NCBI GenBank assembly: GCA_036743375.1
Contig: DAINPP010000005.1
Location: 1-64,000, forward strand
Length of the DNA stretch: 64,000 bases
DNA from: DAINPP01 sp036743375
Lineage (GTDB): Bacteria; Thermotogota; Thermotogae; MWEM01
Reading direction: 5' to 3'
The first letter of the stretch is position 1; each line of letters opens with the position of its first letter. This document shows positions 1-7,514 of this stretch, in pieces. The translations under genes were made by a program, and so were the position numbers. Below the pieces are notes generated by a model, which did no database searches, was not told the origin of the DNA, and saw nothing but the letters and a program-made list of their open reading frames with translations.

Positions 1-30
1 AAAAAGGCAGGGAATCATCCCTGCCTTTTT
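1..30. terminator. Bidirectional intrinsic terminator
   Basis: A perfect 13-bp inverted repeat (1-13 against 18-30) with a four-base ATCA loop. The core is GGCAGGGA, flanked by A5 on one side and T5 on the other, so it can terminate from either direction. For the leftward genes it ends the lpdA and small membrane protein transcript; what lies to its left is outside the window. Confidence 0.9.
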
Positions 31-34
31 TACA

Positions 35-304
35 TTACTCCTGAATATTATCTTGATTTTCCTTCTGCTGTCTTTCCCTTGTGTTCTTTGCGACGATGGA
101 AAAGAGGATGAAATCCACGATGACACCGCCCGCAGCGATGATAAACCCGACGATCTGAGACGGGAACACCAGCTGATAGAGGAAGCCGAGGCAGATGATA
201 AAATCCCCCAGCATGACGATCTTTTGTCCGCCTGACTTGGCGTATTTCAGAAGACCGGTGATGAAAAAAAACAATGCCGGTATGGCGTATAACCAGTTGG
301 GCAT
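35..304 (-). CDS. Small three-helix membrane protein of unknown function
   Basis: An 89-residue protein with three predicted membrane segments (about residues 5-18, 30-45 and 50-70) and a charged C-terminal tail rich in Arg, Lys, Gln and Glu. I do not recognise the family. The ATG at 304 has an AGGAG ribosome site about nine bases upstream; a TTG one codon earlier (307) is an alternative start. It lies 28 bases downstream of lpdA on the same strand and ends at the terminator at 1-30, so the two are probably cotranscribed. Nothing in it points to a catalytic role, and a link to the dehydrogenase is only positional. Confidence 0.6.
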   Translation of the reverse strand: MPNWLYAIPALFFFITGLLKYAKSGGQKIVMLGDFIICLGFLYQLVFPSQIVGFIIAAGGVIVDFILFSIVAKNTRERQQKENQDNIQE

Positions 305-332
305 CAACTATCACTCCTTTTAATAAATATCA

Positions 333-1712
333 TCATATATGTATGGCCCAGCCCTGTGACATTCTGGCGGCCTCCATGAGTCCTTCTGAAAGTGTCGGAT
401 GTGCGTGGATCAGTTCGGCCACCTTCTCCATGGAGATCTTCATGTCTTTGGCCAACAGGAGTTCGTGGATCAGTTCCGTGGCCTGAGCGCCGACGATCGA
501 TGCACCAAGCAGGCATCCTGTTTCCTTATCCGTGATGAGCTTGAAAAAGCCGTCGGCCTGTTCAACGGCCGTTGCCTTTCCAATGGCCTTATACGGGAAT
601 CTCGATACGACGGTTGTTTCGGGATCGGCATCCTTTTCCCTGAGGCCGAAACTTCCGACTTCCGGTTCACAATAAACGGCTCCCGGTATGAGCATCGGAT
701 CGAGCTGCTTTTCCACTTTTCTTCCCGCGATGTGTTCTACGGCTATTTCTGCCTCTTTCGAAGCCACATGGGCAAGAAGCGGTGAGGCAACGACATCGCC
801 AACCGCATAAACTCCCTTCACGTCTGTCTCGTAATAGTCCCCAACGGGGATAAAACCCCTTTCCGTTTTCACACCAATGTCTTCCAGTCCGATATTTTCT
901 ACGTTGGTTGCCCTTCCGACGGCAACGAGAATCTGATCCACGACGACCTCCGATGTGGAACCATCCTTGGCTTCCAGCGTGACCTTCAACCCTTCTTTCG
1001 TTTCCGTATATCCCGTCGCCTTTGTTGAGGTATAGATCCTGACCTTTCTCTTCCTGAAGGCCTTTTCCAGTTCCTGACTGATGTCTGCATCTTCTGTCGG
1101 AAGGAGGGTCTCCATCATCTCTACGAGGTGAACTTCCACACCGAATGAGTTCATGACATGAGTAAATTCCATTCCGATCGCCCCACTTCCGAGGATGAGG
1201 ATCCTTTCGGGCAGTTTTTCCAGCATGAGGGCTCCGGTTGAACTGAGCACCTTCTCCTCATCAAAGGCAAATCCCGGAATCTGTCTCGGTCTTGACCCGG
1301 TGGCGATGATGATGTTTTCGGCCTTTATCACTTCTTCATCGTCAATCCTGAGTGTTTTGGCATCGACGAACTTTGCCTCCCCGGCAAAATATTCTACCTG
1401 GTTCTTTTTCAAAAGGAATTCTACCCCTTTTGAAAGTTTTTTTGAGGTTAGTCTGGATTTCTTGAAGACCTCCTGATAATTGAATCCGGATGTGTCAACC
1501 TTGACACCCATCTTCTCCAGGTCTTTAATGGCGTTAAATTTCTCCGCCTGATGGATAAGGGCCTTTGAGGGAATACAACCGATATTCAGACAGACACCAC
1601 CCGGTTTGTCTTTTTCCACGATCGCCGTTTTTAAACCGAGCTGTGCGGCTCTGATCGCTCCAACGTAACCTCCCGGTCCTGCTCCTATGATAATCAGATC
1701 AAATTCTTTCAC
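333..1712 (-). CDS. lpdA: Dihydrolipoyl dehydrogenase (E3 component)
   Basis: A flavoprotein of 459 residues, the usual E3 length, that reoxidises dihydrolipoamide with NAD. The N-terminal FAD motif GAGPGG is at about residues 10-15. The redox-active disulfide pair is C41 and C46 (CLNIGC), the NAD motif GSGAIG sits mid-protein, and the C-terminal catalytic His/Glu pair is H438 and E443 in HAHPTLSE. The start is GTG at 1712 behind a strong GGAGG. No E1, E2 or glycine-cleavage partner is in the window, so which complex it serves cannot be told. The dehydrogenase assignment is secure because both the disulfide and the His/Glu dyad are present, which rules out mercuric or glutathione reductase-like relatives less well matched at these positions. 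Confidence 0.95.
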   Translation of the reverse strand: MKEFDLIIIGAGPGGYVGAIRAAQLGLKTAIVEKDKPGGVCLNIGCIPSKALIHQAEKFNAIKDLEKMGVKVDTSGFNYQEVFKKSRLTSKKLSKGVEFLLKKNQVEYFAGEAKFVDAKTLRIDDEEVIKAENIIIATGSRPRQIPGFAFDEEKVLSSTGALMLEKLPERILILGSGAIGMEFTHVMNSFGVEVHLVEMMETLLPTEDADISQELEKAFRKRKVRIYTSTKATGYTETKEGLKVTLEAKDGSTSEVVVDQILVAVGRATNVENIGLEDIGVKTERGFIPVGDYYETDVKGVYAVGDVVASPLLAHVASKEAEIAVEHIAGRKVEKQLDPMLIPGAVYCEPEVGSFGLREKDADPETTVVSRFPYKAIGKATAVEQADGFFKLITDKETGCLLGASIVGAQATELIHELLLAKDMKISMEKVAELIHAHPTLSEGLMEAARMSQGWAIHI

Positions 1713-1874
1713 TTTCTTTCCTCCCCGTTCTGCAAGATTAGTTTCTGTTCCCTATAATGGACGAAATATTTGTTGTCTTTTGTTCTATAAAAAAATGCGG
1801 GGGCTATTTATGATCTTTCCTTTAGAAAGCTCTGGAAACTTCCATGAAGTTCCATGAATTGCCCTTACGGTATT

Positions 1875-3104
1875 CTATAGTCTCTTATCTTCCATCCTGT
1901 ATTCAAGATGCGCGTAGACGGGAATCCCATACAGATAATGATTGGGCGCCTCTCCACTGATCAGCGGCTGGGCATACCGTTTAAAGGCATCCGTCACGTT
2001 GAACCCGTCTACGTCGATGTATGCCTCCGGAAGCTCCTTCGTTTCTCCGGCCACCTTTGCGAGATCAACCGTGTCAAAATGCCTGAGATAGGGTCTGTCC
2101 ATATCCCTGACGATGGTGATCATCCTGTCCGTTTCACCGTTCTTTGTCATCCGAAGAACGGCCCGAGCCCCGACTTCGATGGCATCCTGCCAGTCCGTGA
2201 GACTCGCGAGATGTCTTGACGATCGTTGAAGATAATCAGGCAATCCGGTATGAACCTTTACCCCAAGTCCTTCTCTGACTATCTTTTCAAGTTCGTTGCA
2301 TATCTTTCCAAGCTGTACGTTTCCAAAGTTATCCGTGTAGCCGGCCGTTGAGATAAATTTATCGTTTTCATCCTTCAGTGCTTCCGAGGCAACGATAGAG
2401 CAAAAACCGTTCAGACGGATCTCGTCTTCTACCCTCGCGAGGAATCTTTCCCTTGAGAAGGCGACTTCGGGCAGGAGGATGACAGAAGCGGCGTTCAGGT
2501 CGTTTTCCTGGGCAAGCGAGGCGGAAGCGGCGAGCCAGCCGGCATGTCTCCCCATGGATTCAAGGATAAAGACCTTCGTAGAGGAAGCGGCCATGGATCT
2601 GAGATCCCTTGTGGCCTCAAGAATGGCCGTCGCGGTAAATTTGGCCGCAGAACCGAATCCCGGGCAGTGGTCGGTATACATCAGGTCGTTGTCCACCGTC
2701 TTTGGAATCCCCATCACCTTCAATTCGTACCCATTCTGTCTTGCATACTCTGAAACGGCATGCGCGGTTTCCATTGAATCGTTGCCGCCGTTGTAAAGGA
2801 AATAACCGATATCATGCGCTTCAAAGACATCGAAGATCCTTTGAAGCTGAGCATCATCCTCAATCTTCACCCTGCAGGAACCGAAGATTCCACCGGGGGT
2901 ATAGGCAATCCTTTCTATCTCTTTTTTCTTTTCCTCGTTCATGATATAAAGATCTTCGTCAAGAATCCCCTGTATACCACTCTTTCCCGCATAGACCCTG
3001 TTGATTTCCTCACTGTTCAGTGCAGCCGTTATGGCACCATAAGCCGAGGCGTTGATCACGGAGGTTACTCCACCGGATTGTGCATAAATCAGATTTTTTC
3101 CCAT
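1875..3104 (-). CDS. pfp: Pyrophosphate-dependent 6-phosphofructokinase
   Basis: Phosphorylates fructose 6-phosphate in glycolysis. The protein of 409 residues is longer than bacterial ATP-PFK (about 320). The donor-selecting motif is GGND at residues 106-109, where ATP enzymes have GGDG; an acidic residue in the last position is the known mark of PPi users. The catalytic PKTVDND is at 134-140. The GGND form belongs, from what I recall of the family, to a PPi-PFK subgroup with YNGGNDS. The ATG at 3104 has AGGAG; an upstream in-frame extension to 3143 lacks a ribosome site and the family's MGKNLIYAQSGG-type N-terminus begins here. Its leader carries a consensus promoter followed by a terminator hairpin (see 3161-3253). 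Confidence 0.9.
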   Translation of the reverse strand: MGKNLIYAQSGGVTSVINASAYGAITAALNSEEINRVYAGKSGIQGILDEDLYIMNEEKKKEIERIAYTPGGIFGSCRVKIEDDAQLQRIFDVFEAHDIGYFLYNGGNDSMETAHAVSEYARQNGYELKVMGIPKTVDNDLMYTDHCPGFGSAAKFTATAILEATRDLRSMAASSTKVFILESMGRHAGWLAASASLAQENDLNAASVILLPEVAFSRERFLARVEDEIRLNGFCSIVASEALKDENDKFISTAGYTDNFGNVQLGKICNELEKIVREGLGVKVHTGLPDYLQRSSRHLASLTDWQDAIEVGARAVLRMTKNGETDRMITIVRDMDRPYLRHFDTVDLAKVAGETKELPEAYIDVDGFNVTDAFKRYAQPLISGEAPNHYLYGIPVYAHLEYRMEDKRL

Positions 3105-3160
3105 CAAAACACTCCTCACAAAAATAAGTCTTGAATCGTACAAATTTAGCTTATTATACC

Positions 3161-3184
3161 AAAAAAAACCCCCGGGGAGGGGGT
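3161..3184 (-). terminator. Intrinsic terminator within the pfp leader
   Basis: On the minus strand A-CCCCC pairs with GGGGG-T around a five-base loop, followed directly by eight U. It lies between the consensus promoter at 3225-3253 and the pfp start at 3104. No gene lies between that promoter and the hairpin. It may therefore be an attenuator rather than the end of a transcription unit. A TGGTATAAT extended -10 just downstream (TATAAT at 3153-3158) could give an independent start. Confidence 0.65.
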
Positions 3185-3224
3185 GGGTAATTATTGGGGA
3201 TTATATGTCTCTGTTTTCGTTCAT

Positions 3225-3253
3225 AGTATATACTTATTCGTACATTTTGTCAA
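3225..3253 (-). promoter_or_regulatory. Near-consensus housekeeping promoter for pfp
   Basis: Minus strand: TTGACA at 3253-3248, a 17-base spacer, then TATACT at 3230-3225. Predicted start is near 3218, giving a leader of about 115 bases before pfp that includes the hairpin at 3161-3184. Confidence 0.75.
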
Positions 3254-3383
3254 GTTTTTGTGTGAAAATTCGTCAAGTATTGTGAAGACACGCTGTAATT
3301 CGCACAGATAGTACGAAATTTGCTGTTTATGTTATAATATAAAATGTGTTGCAGATTTATTTAAAAAACTGGAGGGTTTTATT

Positions 3384-4064
3384 TTGGATATAGGTATGGT
3401 GATAAAGGAGTTAAGGCAGAAGAAGGGAATCAATCAAAGCCAGCTCGCGGAGATTCTCGATCTGAACATGTCGACGGTCTCATCTTATGAGCGGGGGATC
3501 AGGCAGCCTTCAAAAAGGGTGTTGATCAAATTGTCCGATATCTTTGAGGTATCACTTGAGTACCTTCTGCGTGCCTCCGAGGAAGATGAGGTGGATTACC
3601 TCAAGGCGAGGCAGGATGAACTGAATGAGGTGCTGGATATGCTCAGGAAAAAGGGGCTTAATCCGGACCATATCATCGACAAGCTGTCCAATCCCGTGCC
3701 GGTTCTTGGAATAGCCGGTGCCGGTTCTTCGATGCTCGCGGTGGAAAATCCAGAAGATTATGTCTTTTCAGAAGAGGCCGATTTTGCCGTAAGGGTCTTT
3801 GGTGAAAGCATGGAGCCGACCATCATGGATAAATCCACGGTCTTTATCAAGAAGATGTCCAGAAATCAGTTTAGGAACGGCAACATCGGACTGGTCCTCG
3901 TCAACAAGGATGAATCGTTGGTCAAACGAGTCTATTTCACCGAAAAAGGTGTGTGGCTCATAAGCGACAACAAGTTTTATGAGCCCATATTCATAGAACC
4001 GGAGACGTGGGACGAAGAATGTCAGTTTCTTGGTAAAGTGGTAGAGGTCAGATACGCTCTCTGA
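3384..4064 (+). CDS. XRE-family repressor with LexA/CI-type self-cleavage domain
   Basis: A repressor of 226 residues. Residues 5-60 form an XRE helix-turn-helix (NQSQLAEILDLNMSTVSSYE) and residues 105-226 a peptidase S24 domain. The catalytic dyad is visible: S142 in GESMEP and K181 in ESLVKRV. An Ala-Gly pair at 111-112 is a plausible cleavage bond. This architecture fits CI-like or SOS-type regulators that are inactivated by self-cleavage on DNA damage. True LexA has a winged helix rather than an XRE domain, so I do not call it lexA. The start is TTG at 3384 with GGAGGG seven bases upstream; ATG at 3396 is less well placed. It is transcribed alone, divergently from pfp, with no phage genes nearby. 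Confidence 0.85.
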   Translation: MDIGMVIKELRQKKGINQSQLAEILDLNMSTVSSYERGIRQPSKRVLIKLSDIFEVSLEYLLRASEEDEVDYLKARQDELNEVLDMLRKKGLNPDHIIDKLSNPVPVLGIAGAGSSMLAVENPEDYVFSEEADFAVRVFGESMEPTIMDKSTVFIKKMSRNQFRNGNIGLVLVNKDESLVKRVYFTEKGVWLISDNKFYEPIFIEPETWDEECQFLGKVVEVRYAL

Positions 4065-4113
4065 TTCCATTTATTTAACCGCAGTACGGTCAGTCTGACT
4101 GTTTATCTTCTAT

Positions 4114-5337
4114 TCAGACCTTTTTTGCCTTGCAAGCCCACTGATGTATCCTCGACCCCTCCTTCAGCGCAACGGCAAGGTCCCCCCTTGATTCGGTAAA
4201 ACCGAATGTGGTGGCCTCCTCTATCTCAAAATCGTTTAAGGAAGTCTTGATGGATTCCAGCATGAACCATCTTCTGAACTCCCTGAATTCCGGTGTCATA
4301 TCGGACGATCGAGGTTTAAGGTAGATATAGGTTCCGTACAGCACGCCATCGTGCTTGAGATAGGGCTTGATATGCGAGAAGAGAAATTCTTTCTCCTGAA
4401 AGACATGATTGGTCGTTCCGAATATATCGAGGACGATATCTATCGTCTCCCATTTGAGGGGGATGTTCTGGAATTCGGAGGCGATGAAGATCGAATTCTG
4501 GGCGATGCCGTTCTTTTCCATCAGGGCCTTCGTCTTCTTCAGCTGATTCAGATTGTTATCCGTTGCGATGAAGAAATTAGACCGGTCGATCTCCTTGATG
4601 ACCGTGGTCATGACCATTCCGTTTCCCGTTCCGATATCGAGAATCAGCTTGTTGTTCAACGACTCAAGTGTCATTCGTTTCAGAACCCATTGGACCGGTT
4701 TCTGCGTGAAGCTGATGTATATCGGATCTGTCTGTTCTAAGTATTCTTCCGGCGAAAACTTATTCACCTCAAGAACTTTCTTGACACTTTCCCCTATATC
4801 ACTGTCGATAATAATTCCGTCCTGTATGAGTGCCTTATACCCGCAATCACAATACAACTCACCGTTGTAGATGGAATTTCCATCAACGATGGCGTTGTAC
4901 AGTTTCAGGTTATGCTGGCATTTTGGACAATACAGCAGATTGAAGAACTGCAGTGGAATGCCTATCTTTGTCCTTAAGGTCTTTTTGGTGTTTTCTATTT
5001 CGGTTATCTTCTCTTCGATGGCCTTGATAGAGGCCTTGATATCTTTTTCCTCTTTCTTCAGATCATCCAGCTTTTCCGCAAAAAACTGGGCGTAATATTC
5101 CAGATTATCTTTGTCTATGAGATTTGTGAGTCTTTTAAAGGAAAGGATCTTCTTGATTTCAGTTATCTTGAACTTCATGTTCTTCAACTCTTTGATGAGT
5201 GTCATATCCTCTACACATTTATCATCAAATCTGTACTGACTGTGCAGCTTCTCAGGCAATATCATCCCGTTGTCTATATAATATCGGATGGTATCTATCC
5301 TGGCATCAAACTTTTTTGCAAATTCACCGATCTTCAT
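4114..5337 (-). CDS. MerR-type regulator fused to a zinc ribbon and SAM methyltransferase
   Basis: A 407-residue fusion. Residues 1-70 are a MerR-type winged helix (IGEFAKKF, TIRYYIDNG), followed by a coiled coil at about 75-125 typical of MerR dimerisation. Next is a treble-clef or Trm112-like zinc site (C137, C140, C163, C165), then a class I methyltransferase domain with motif I DIGTGNG at 234-240 and an acidic ATDNN strand end. The C-terminal part resembles small-molecule or rRNA methyltransferases of the RlmA kind, which also carry an N-terminal zinc ribbon. A MerR sensor welded to the enzyme suggests a transcription factor whose effector is SAM or a methylated substrate, or a self-regulated resistance methylase. 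The substrate is unknown. It is convergent with the repressor at 3384. Confidence 0.75.
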   Translation of the reverse strand: MKIGEFAKKFDARIDTIRYYIDNGMILPEKLHSQYRFDDKCVEDMTLIKELKNMKFKITEIKKILSFKRLTNLIDKDNLEYYAQFFAEKLDDLKKEEKDIKASIKAIEEKITEIENTKKTLRTKIGIPLQFFNLLYCPKCQHNLKLYNAIVDGNSIYNGELYCDCGYKALIQDGIIIDSDIGESVKKVLEVNKFSPEEYLEQTDPIYISFTQKPVQWVLKRMTLESLNNKLILDIGTGNGMVMTTVIKEIDRSNFFIATDNNLNQLKKTKALMEKNGIAQNSIFIASEFQNIPLKWETIDIVLDIFGTTNHVFQEKEFLFSHIKPYLKHDGVLYGTYIYLKPRSSDMTPEFREFRRWFMLESIKTSLNDFEIEEATTFGFTESRGDLAVALKEGSRIHQWACKAKKV

Positions 5338-5378
5338 CGTGCACCCCTTATAATATTAGAAAAAAATCCTATTATATT

Positions 5379-5924
5379 CTACCACATTATCTTCTGCCAT
5401 TCCGTTTTCAGTATGCCATAAGAACAGACATCGTGCCAGATGGGATTGCCTGATTCATCATGCTTGAAGAATCCCTTTTGAAGAAACGTCCCCTCATGAC
5501 GCATTTTCAATCTTTTGAGCAGATTCTGCGAAGCGGTGTTTTTTACGTTACACAGGGCAACGACCCTTCTGACTTCAAGATCCGAAAAGGCGAAATCCAG
5601 CAGTTTGATGCAGCTTTCTGTGGCATAGCCCATCCCATGATAATCGGAATTGAAGACGTAGCCAAGCTCCCATGTGTTGAAGGCTTTAAAATCCGTCTGT
5701 TCAAAGTACAGATTGCCGATGACTTTGTGTTCACTTTTCAGTTCAACGGCATAAAAACTATCGTTGGTCGATCGTTCAACGGCAGTTTCGAGTGCCTCTT
5801 TCTCCGAAAAGGTATCATAGGGTTCAAATTCTACCACATCCGGTTTTGAAAGATAATCGTACAGATCCTTCCAATCGTCCTTTCTGAATCTTCTTATGAT
5901 TAAGCGTTCTGTTTCAATAAACAT
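5379..5924 (-). CDS. GNAT acetyltransferase, RimJ/RimL type
   Basis: A 181-residue N-acetyltransferase. The N-terminus (ETERLIIRRFRKDDWKDLYDYL) is the hallmark of the RimJ/RimL group that acetylates ribosomal protein N-termini or small amines. The middle strand ELGYVFNSDYHGMGYATES contains the acetyl-CoA loop with G-x-G-Y-A, and VVALCNVKNTASQNLLKRL is the usual C-terminal signature. It lies 41 bases upstream of the MerR-methyltransferase on the same strand, so the two may be cotranscribed. Both modify small groups on substrates, which would fit a resistance or modification pair, but no substrate can be inferred. Confidence 0.85.
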   Translation of the reverse strand: MFIETERLIIRRFRKDDWKDLYDYLSKPDVVEFEPYDTFSEKEALETAVERSTNDSFYAVELKSEHKVIGNLYFEQTDFKAFNTWELGYVFNSDYHGMGYATESCIKLLDFAFSDLEVRRVVALCNVKNTASQNLLKRLKMRHEGTFLQKGFFKHDESGNPIWHDVCSYGILKTEWQKIMW

Positions 5925-6048
5925 TTGACCTCCCGTCAGAATACACCCAACACCGAACGGTTTACAAAACGGACAGGCGTTGAATACTCAATAATTATCT
6001 CCCTCTACTGAGACGTACATCAAAAACCCCAAAACCGTATTAAGATTT

Positions 6049-6075
6049 AAAAAGGCGGATAATATCCGCCTTTTT
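6049..6075. terminator. Bidirectional intrinsic terminator
   Basis: GGCGGAT at 6054-6060 pairs with ATCCGCC at 6064-6070 around a three-base loop, flanked by A5 and T5. It ends the minus-strand cluster of small secreted proteins and separates it from the GNAT gene to the left. Confidence 0.9.
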
Positions 6076-6087
6076 ACGTTATATGAC

Positions 6088-6699
6088 TTAAAAATGCAGC
6101 CAGATCTGTATCTGAAAATTCGGATCGACCTGAACAGTCGGATTGTTCGGATTGACTTGAATCTGCGGCTGATTCGGCTGAACCTGAATCTGTGGCTGAA
6201 CCTGTGGCTGCTGCATCATCCATACGCTGCCCTGCCCATTGGAATCGAGCACAACGGATGCGAGTGTCCAGCTGTTCCACGATGGTCTGTAGATTCTCAT
6301 GATGATGTTTGAGAAATAAGGTGCCGAATTGATGAAATTGACCATGGCGGTATAACTTGTGGTTTGTGTATAATTGTACTGATAATTATACTGGGCCAGC
6401 TGCATAAGCTGCTGATTGAGCGGGTAATACGGATTGAACGAGATCAGCGCCCCACCGTTGGGCATCCCAGGATTTCCCCAGATCTGACTGTTCGGGAGCA
6501 TGATGGCCTCCGTGATGATATCACCCGGCTGAATATATCCGTAGGCCGGATATCCCTGTGCCGTGGCCACTACTCTTACCCCGTTGAAATACATCCCGTT
6601 CAGGTATCCGCTGTAATTCTGAAGCTGTACACCAAGCCTGACTGAAAAGGCCATCGTTGCAATCAGCAGGATTAAAACCGTTATGATTATTTTTTTCAT
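6088..6699 (-). CDS. Secreted PDZ-like protein with a Gln/Pro/Asn nonapeptide tail
   Basis: A 203-residue exported protein of unknown function. Residues 1-19 are a signal peptide (MKKIIITVLILLIATMAFS). Residues 20-165 look like a PDZ fold: a GVRVVATAQGYPAYGYIQPG stretch resembles the PDZ carboxylate loop and the 'QPGDIIT' strand, then an insertion rich in Asn, Gln and Tyr, then the helix and last strand ending near SVVLDS. The tail (about 170-200) holds three degenerate nine-residue units of the form QIQV-x-PN-x-P. Aromatic, Asn and Gln content is high. It is the last gene of a cluster of three small secreted proteins after rsgA. Cell-surface or periplasmic binding is a guess from the composition. 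Confidence 0.6.
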   Translation of the reverse strand: MKKIIITVLILLIATMAFSVRLGVQLQNYSGYLNGMYFNGVRVVATAQGYPAYGYIQPGDIITEAIMLPNSQIWGNPGMPNGGALISFNPYYPLNQQLMQLAQYNYQYNYTQTTSYTAMVNFINSAPYFSNIIMRIYRPSWNSWTLASVVLDSNGQGSVWMMQQPQVQPQIQVQPNQPQIQVNPNNPTVQVDPNFQIQIWLHF

Positions 6700-6732
6700 T
6701 TATATCACCTCTTTTTCCGCGTTAACGGAATG

Positions 6733-7104
6733 TTATCTTTCTGAATCAGCCGGAAGACCTATGTCTGCGTTTCCAATAGACAGACGGACACCGGTAGACG
6801 GCATTATAAACGGAAATTGATCGGTCCCCCTGATGTTGAACCACAATTCCGGTGAAGACTCATAAGCTGCGTCAATTCCTGCGCCGGGCGAGACATAATA
6901 TACCCCTGACGCCCCGCTTTCTAAGGGAGACTGTTTAACTCCCCATATTATCATCCTGATTGTAACAGTAGAATCGTTAACGACATTTAGACTGTAATTA
7001 TAATTCTCTTCATTTTTAACTAAGACACAGGTGCCGGCTGTAAATACGATGATAATAAACAGGAACACACATAAGGCGATGATTCTGTATGCAGTCCTGT
7101 TCAT
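6733..7104 (-). CDS. Small secreted or lipid-anchored protein, paralogue of the next upstream gene
   Basis: A 123-residue protein with a hydrophobic N-terminal segment (residues 8-24) ending in TAGTC, followed by a Cys-led soluble domain. The same arrangement, and a similar pattern (Y-x-x-S/L-V-x-N near residue 38 and a glycine-rich turn before an aromatic strand), appears in the protein encoded at 7114-7494, so the two look like diverged tandem duplicates. The residue before Cys is Thr, which does not match a canonical lipobox, so lipidation is uncertain. The gap to the upstream paralogue is nine bases, so they are surely cotranscribed. No known family recognised. Confidence 0.55.
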   Translation of the reverse strand: MNRTAYRIIALCVFLFIIIVFTAGTCVLVKNEENYNYSLNVVNDSTVTIRMIIWGVKQSPLESGASGVYYVSPGAGIDAAYESSPELWFNIRGTDQFPFIMPSTGVRLSIGNADIGLPADSER

Positions 7105-7113
7105 AGACTACCT

Positions 7114-7494
7114 CTATCGGGCTTCGGTGACCCAGCCGCCTCCACCGACTGTAAATGCCATACTGCCGGTCACATACCACCAGGTATTTCCGTTGGTGAA
7201 CTGCAGGTACTGATTGGTCGAGACATTTCTAACCCTGAAATAATACGTCGGTTCGGCAAGGATGGCCCCGGTAGAACCGAGCCCCGAACTGACGGTATTC
7301 CATCTCACAAGATTCAGGAACAGGGAATCCGAATAAACTTCAAGATAGAGCTGAATACCGGCATTGTTGGTTACGCTCATGGTATAGGTGGTTGGGGATG
7401 GCCCCGGTGTGACTGTACAGGTAGCAGCCGAAAAACTGACTGCAAGAAAGATGATCAGACAAACTGCCCCAACGCTGAGAAATGCTTTTTTCAT
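7114..7494 (-). CDS. Small secreted or lipid-anchored beta-rich protein
   Basis: A 126-residue protein with a signal segment (MKKAFLSVGAVCLIIFLAV) ending in SAATC and a mature domain of predicted beta strands (TYTMSVTNNAGIQLYLEVY, YYFRVRNVSTNQYLQF). I chose ATG at 7494, eight or so bases after GGAG; a GTG three codons upstream overlaps that ribosome site. Cys follows Ala-Ala-Thr, similar to the paralogue downstream at 6733-7104, which suggests a shared N-terminal processing step. It lies 20 bases after rsgA on the same strand. Function unknown; the fold could be an Ig-like or jelly-roll sandwich. Confidence 0.55.
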   Translation of the reverse strand: MKKAFLSVGAVCLIIFLAVSFSAATCTVTPGPSPTTYTMSVTNNAGIQLYLEVYSDSLFLNLVRWNTVSSGLGSTGAILAEPTYYFRVRNVSTNQYLQFTNGNTWWYVTGSMAFTVGGGGWVTEAR

Positions 7495-7514
7495 AAAGAT
7501 CACTCCTTTTTATC

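Noticed and set aside
3384..4064. LexA/CI-type repressor as a prophage remnant
   Set aside because: No integrase, structural phage gene or attachment repeat is nearby; neighbours are metabolic genes.
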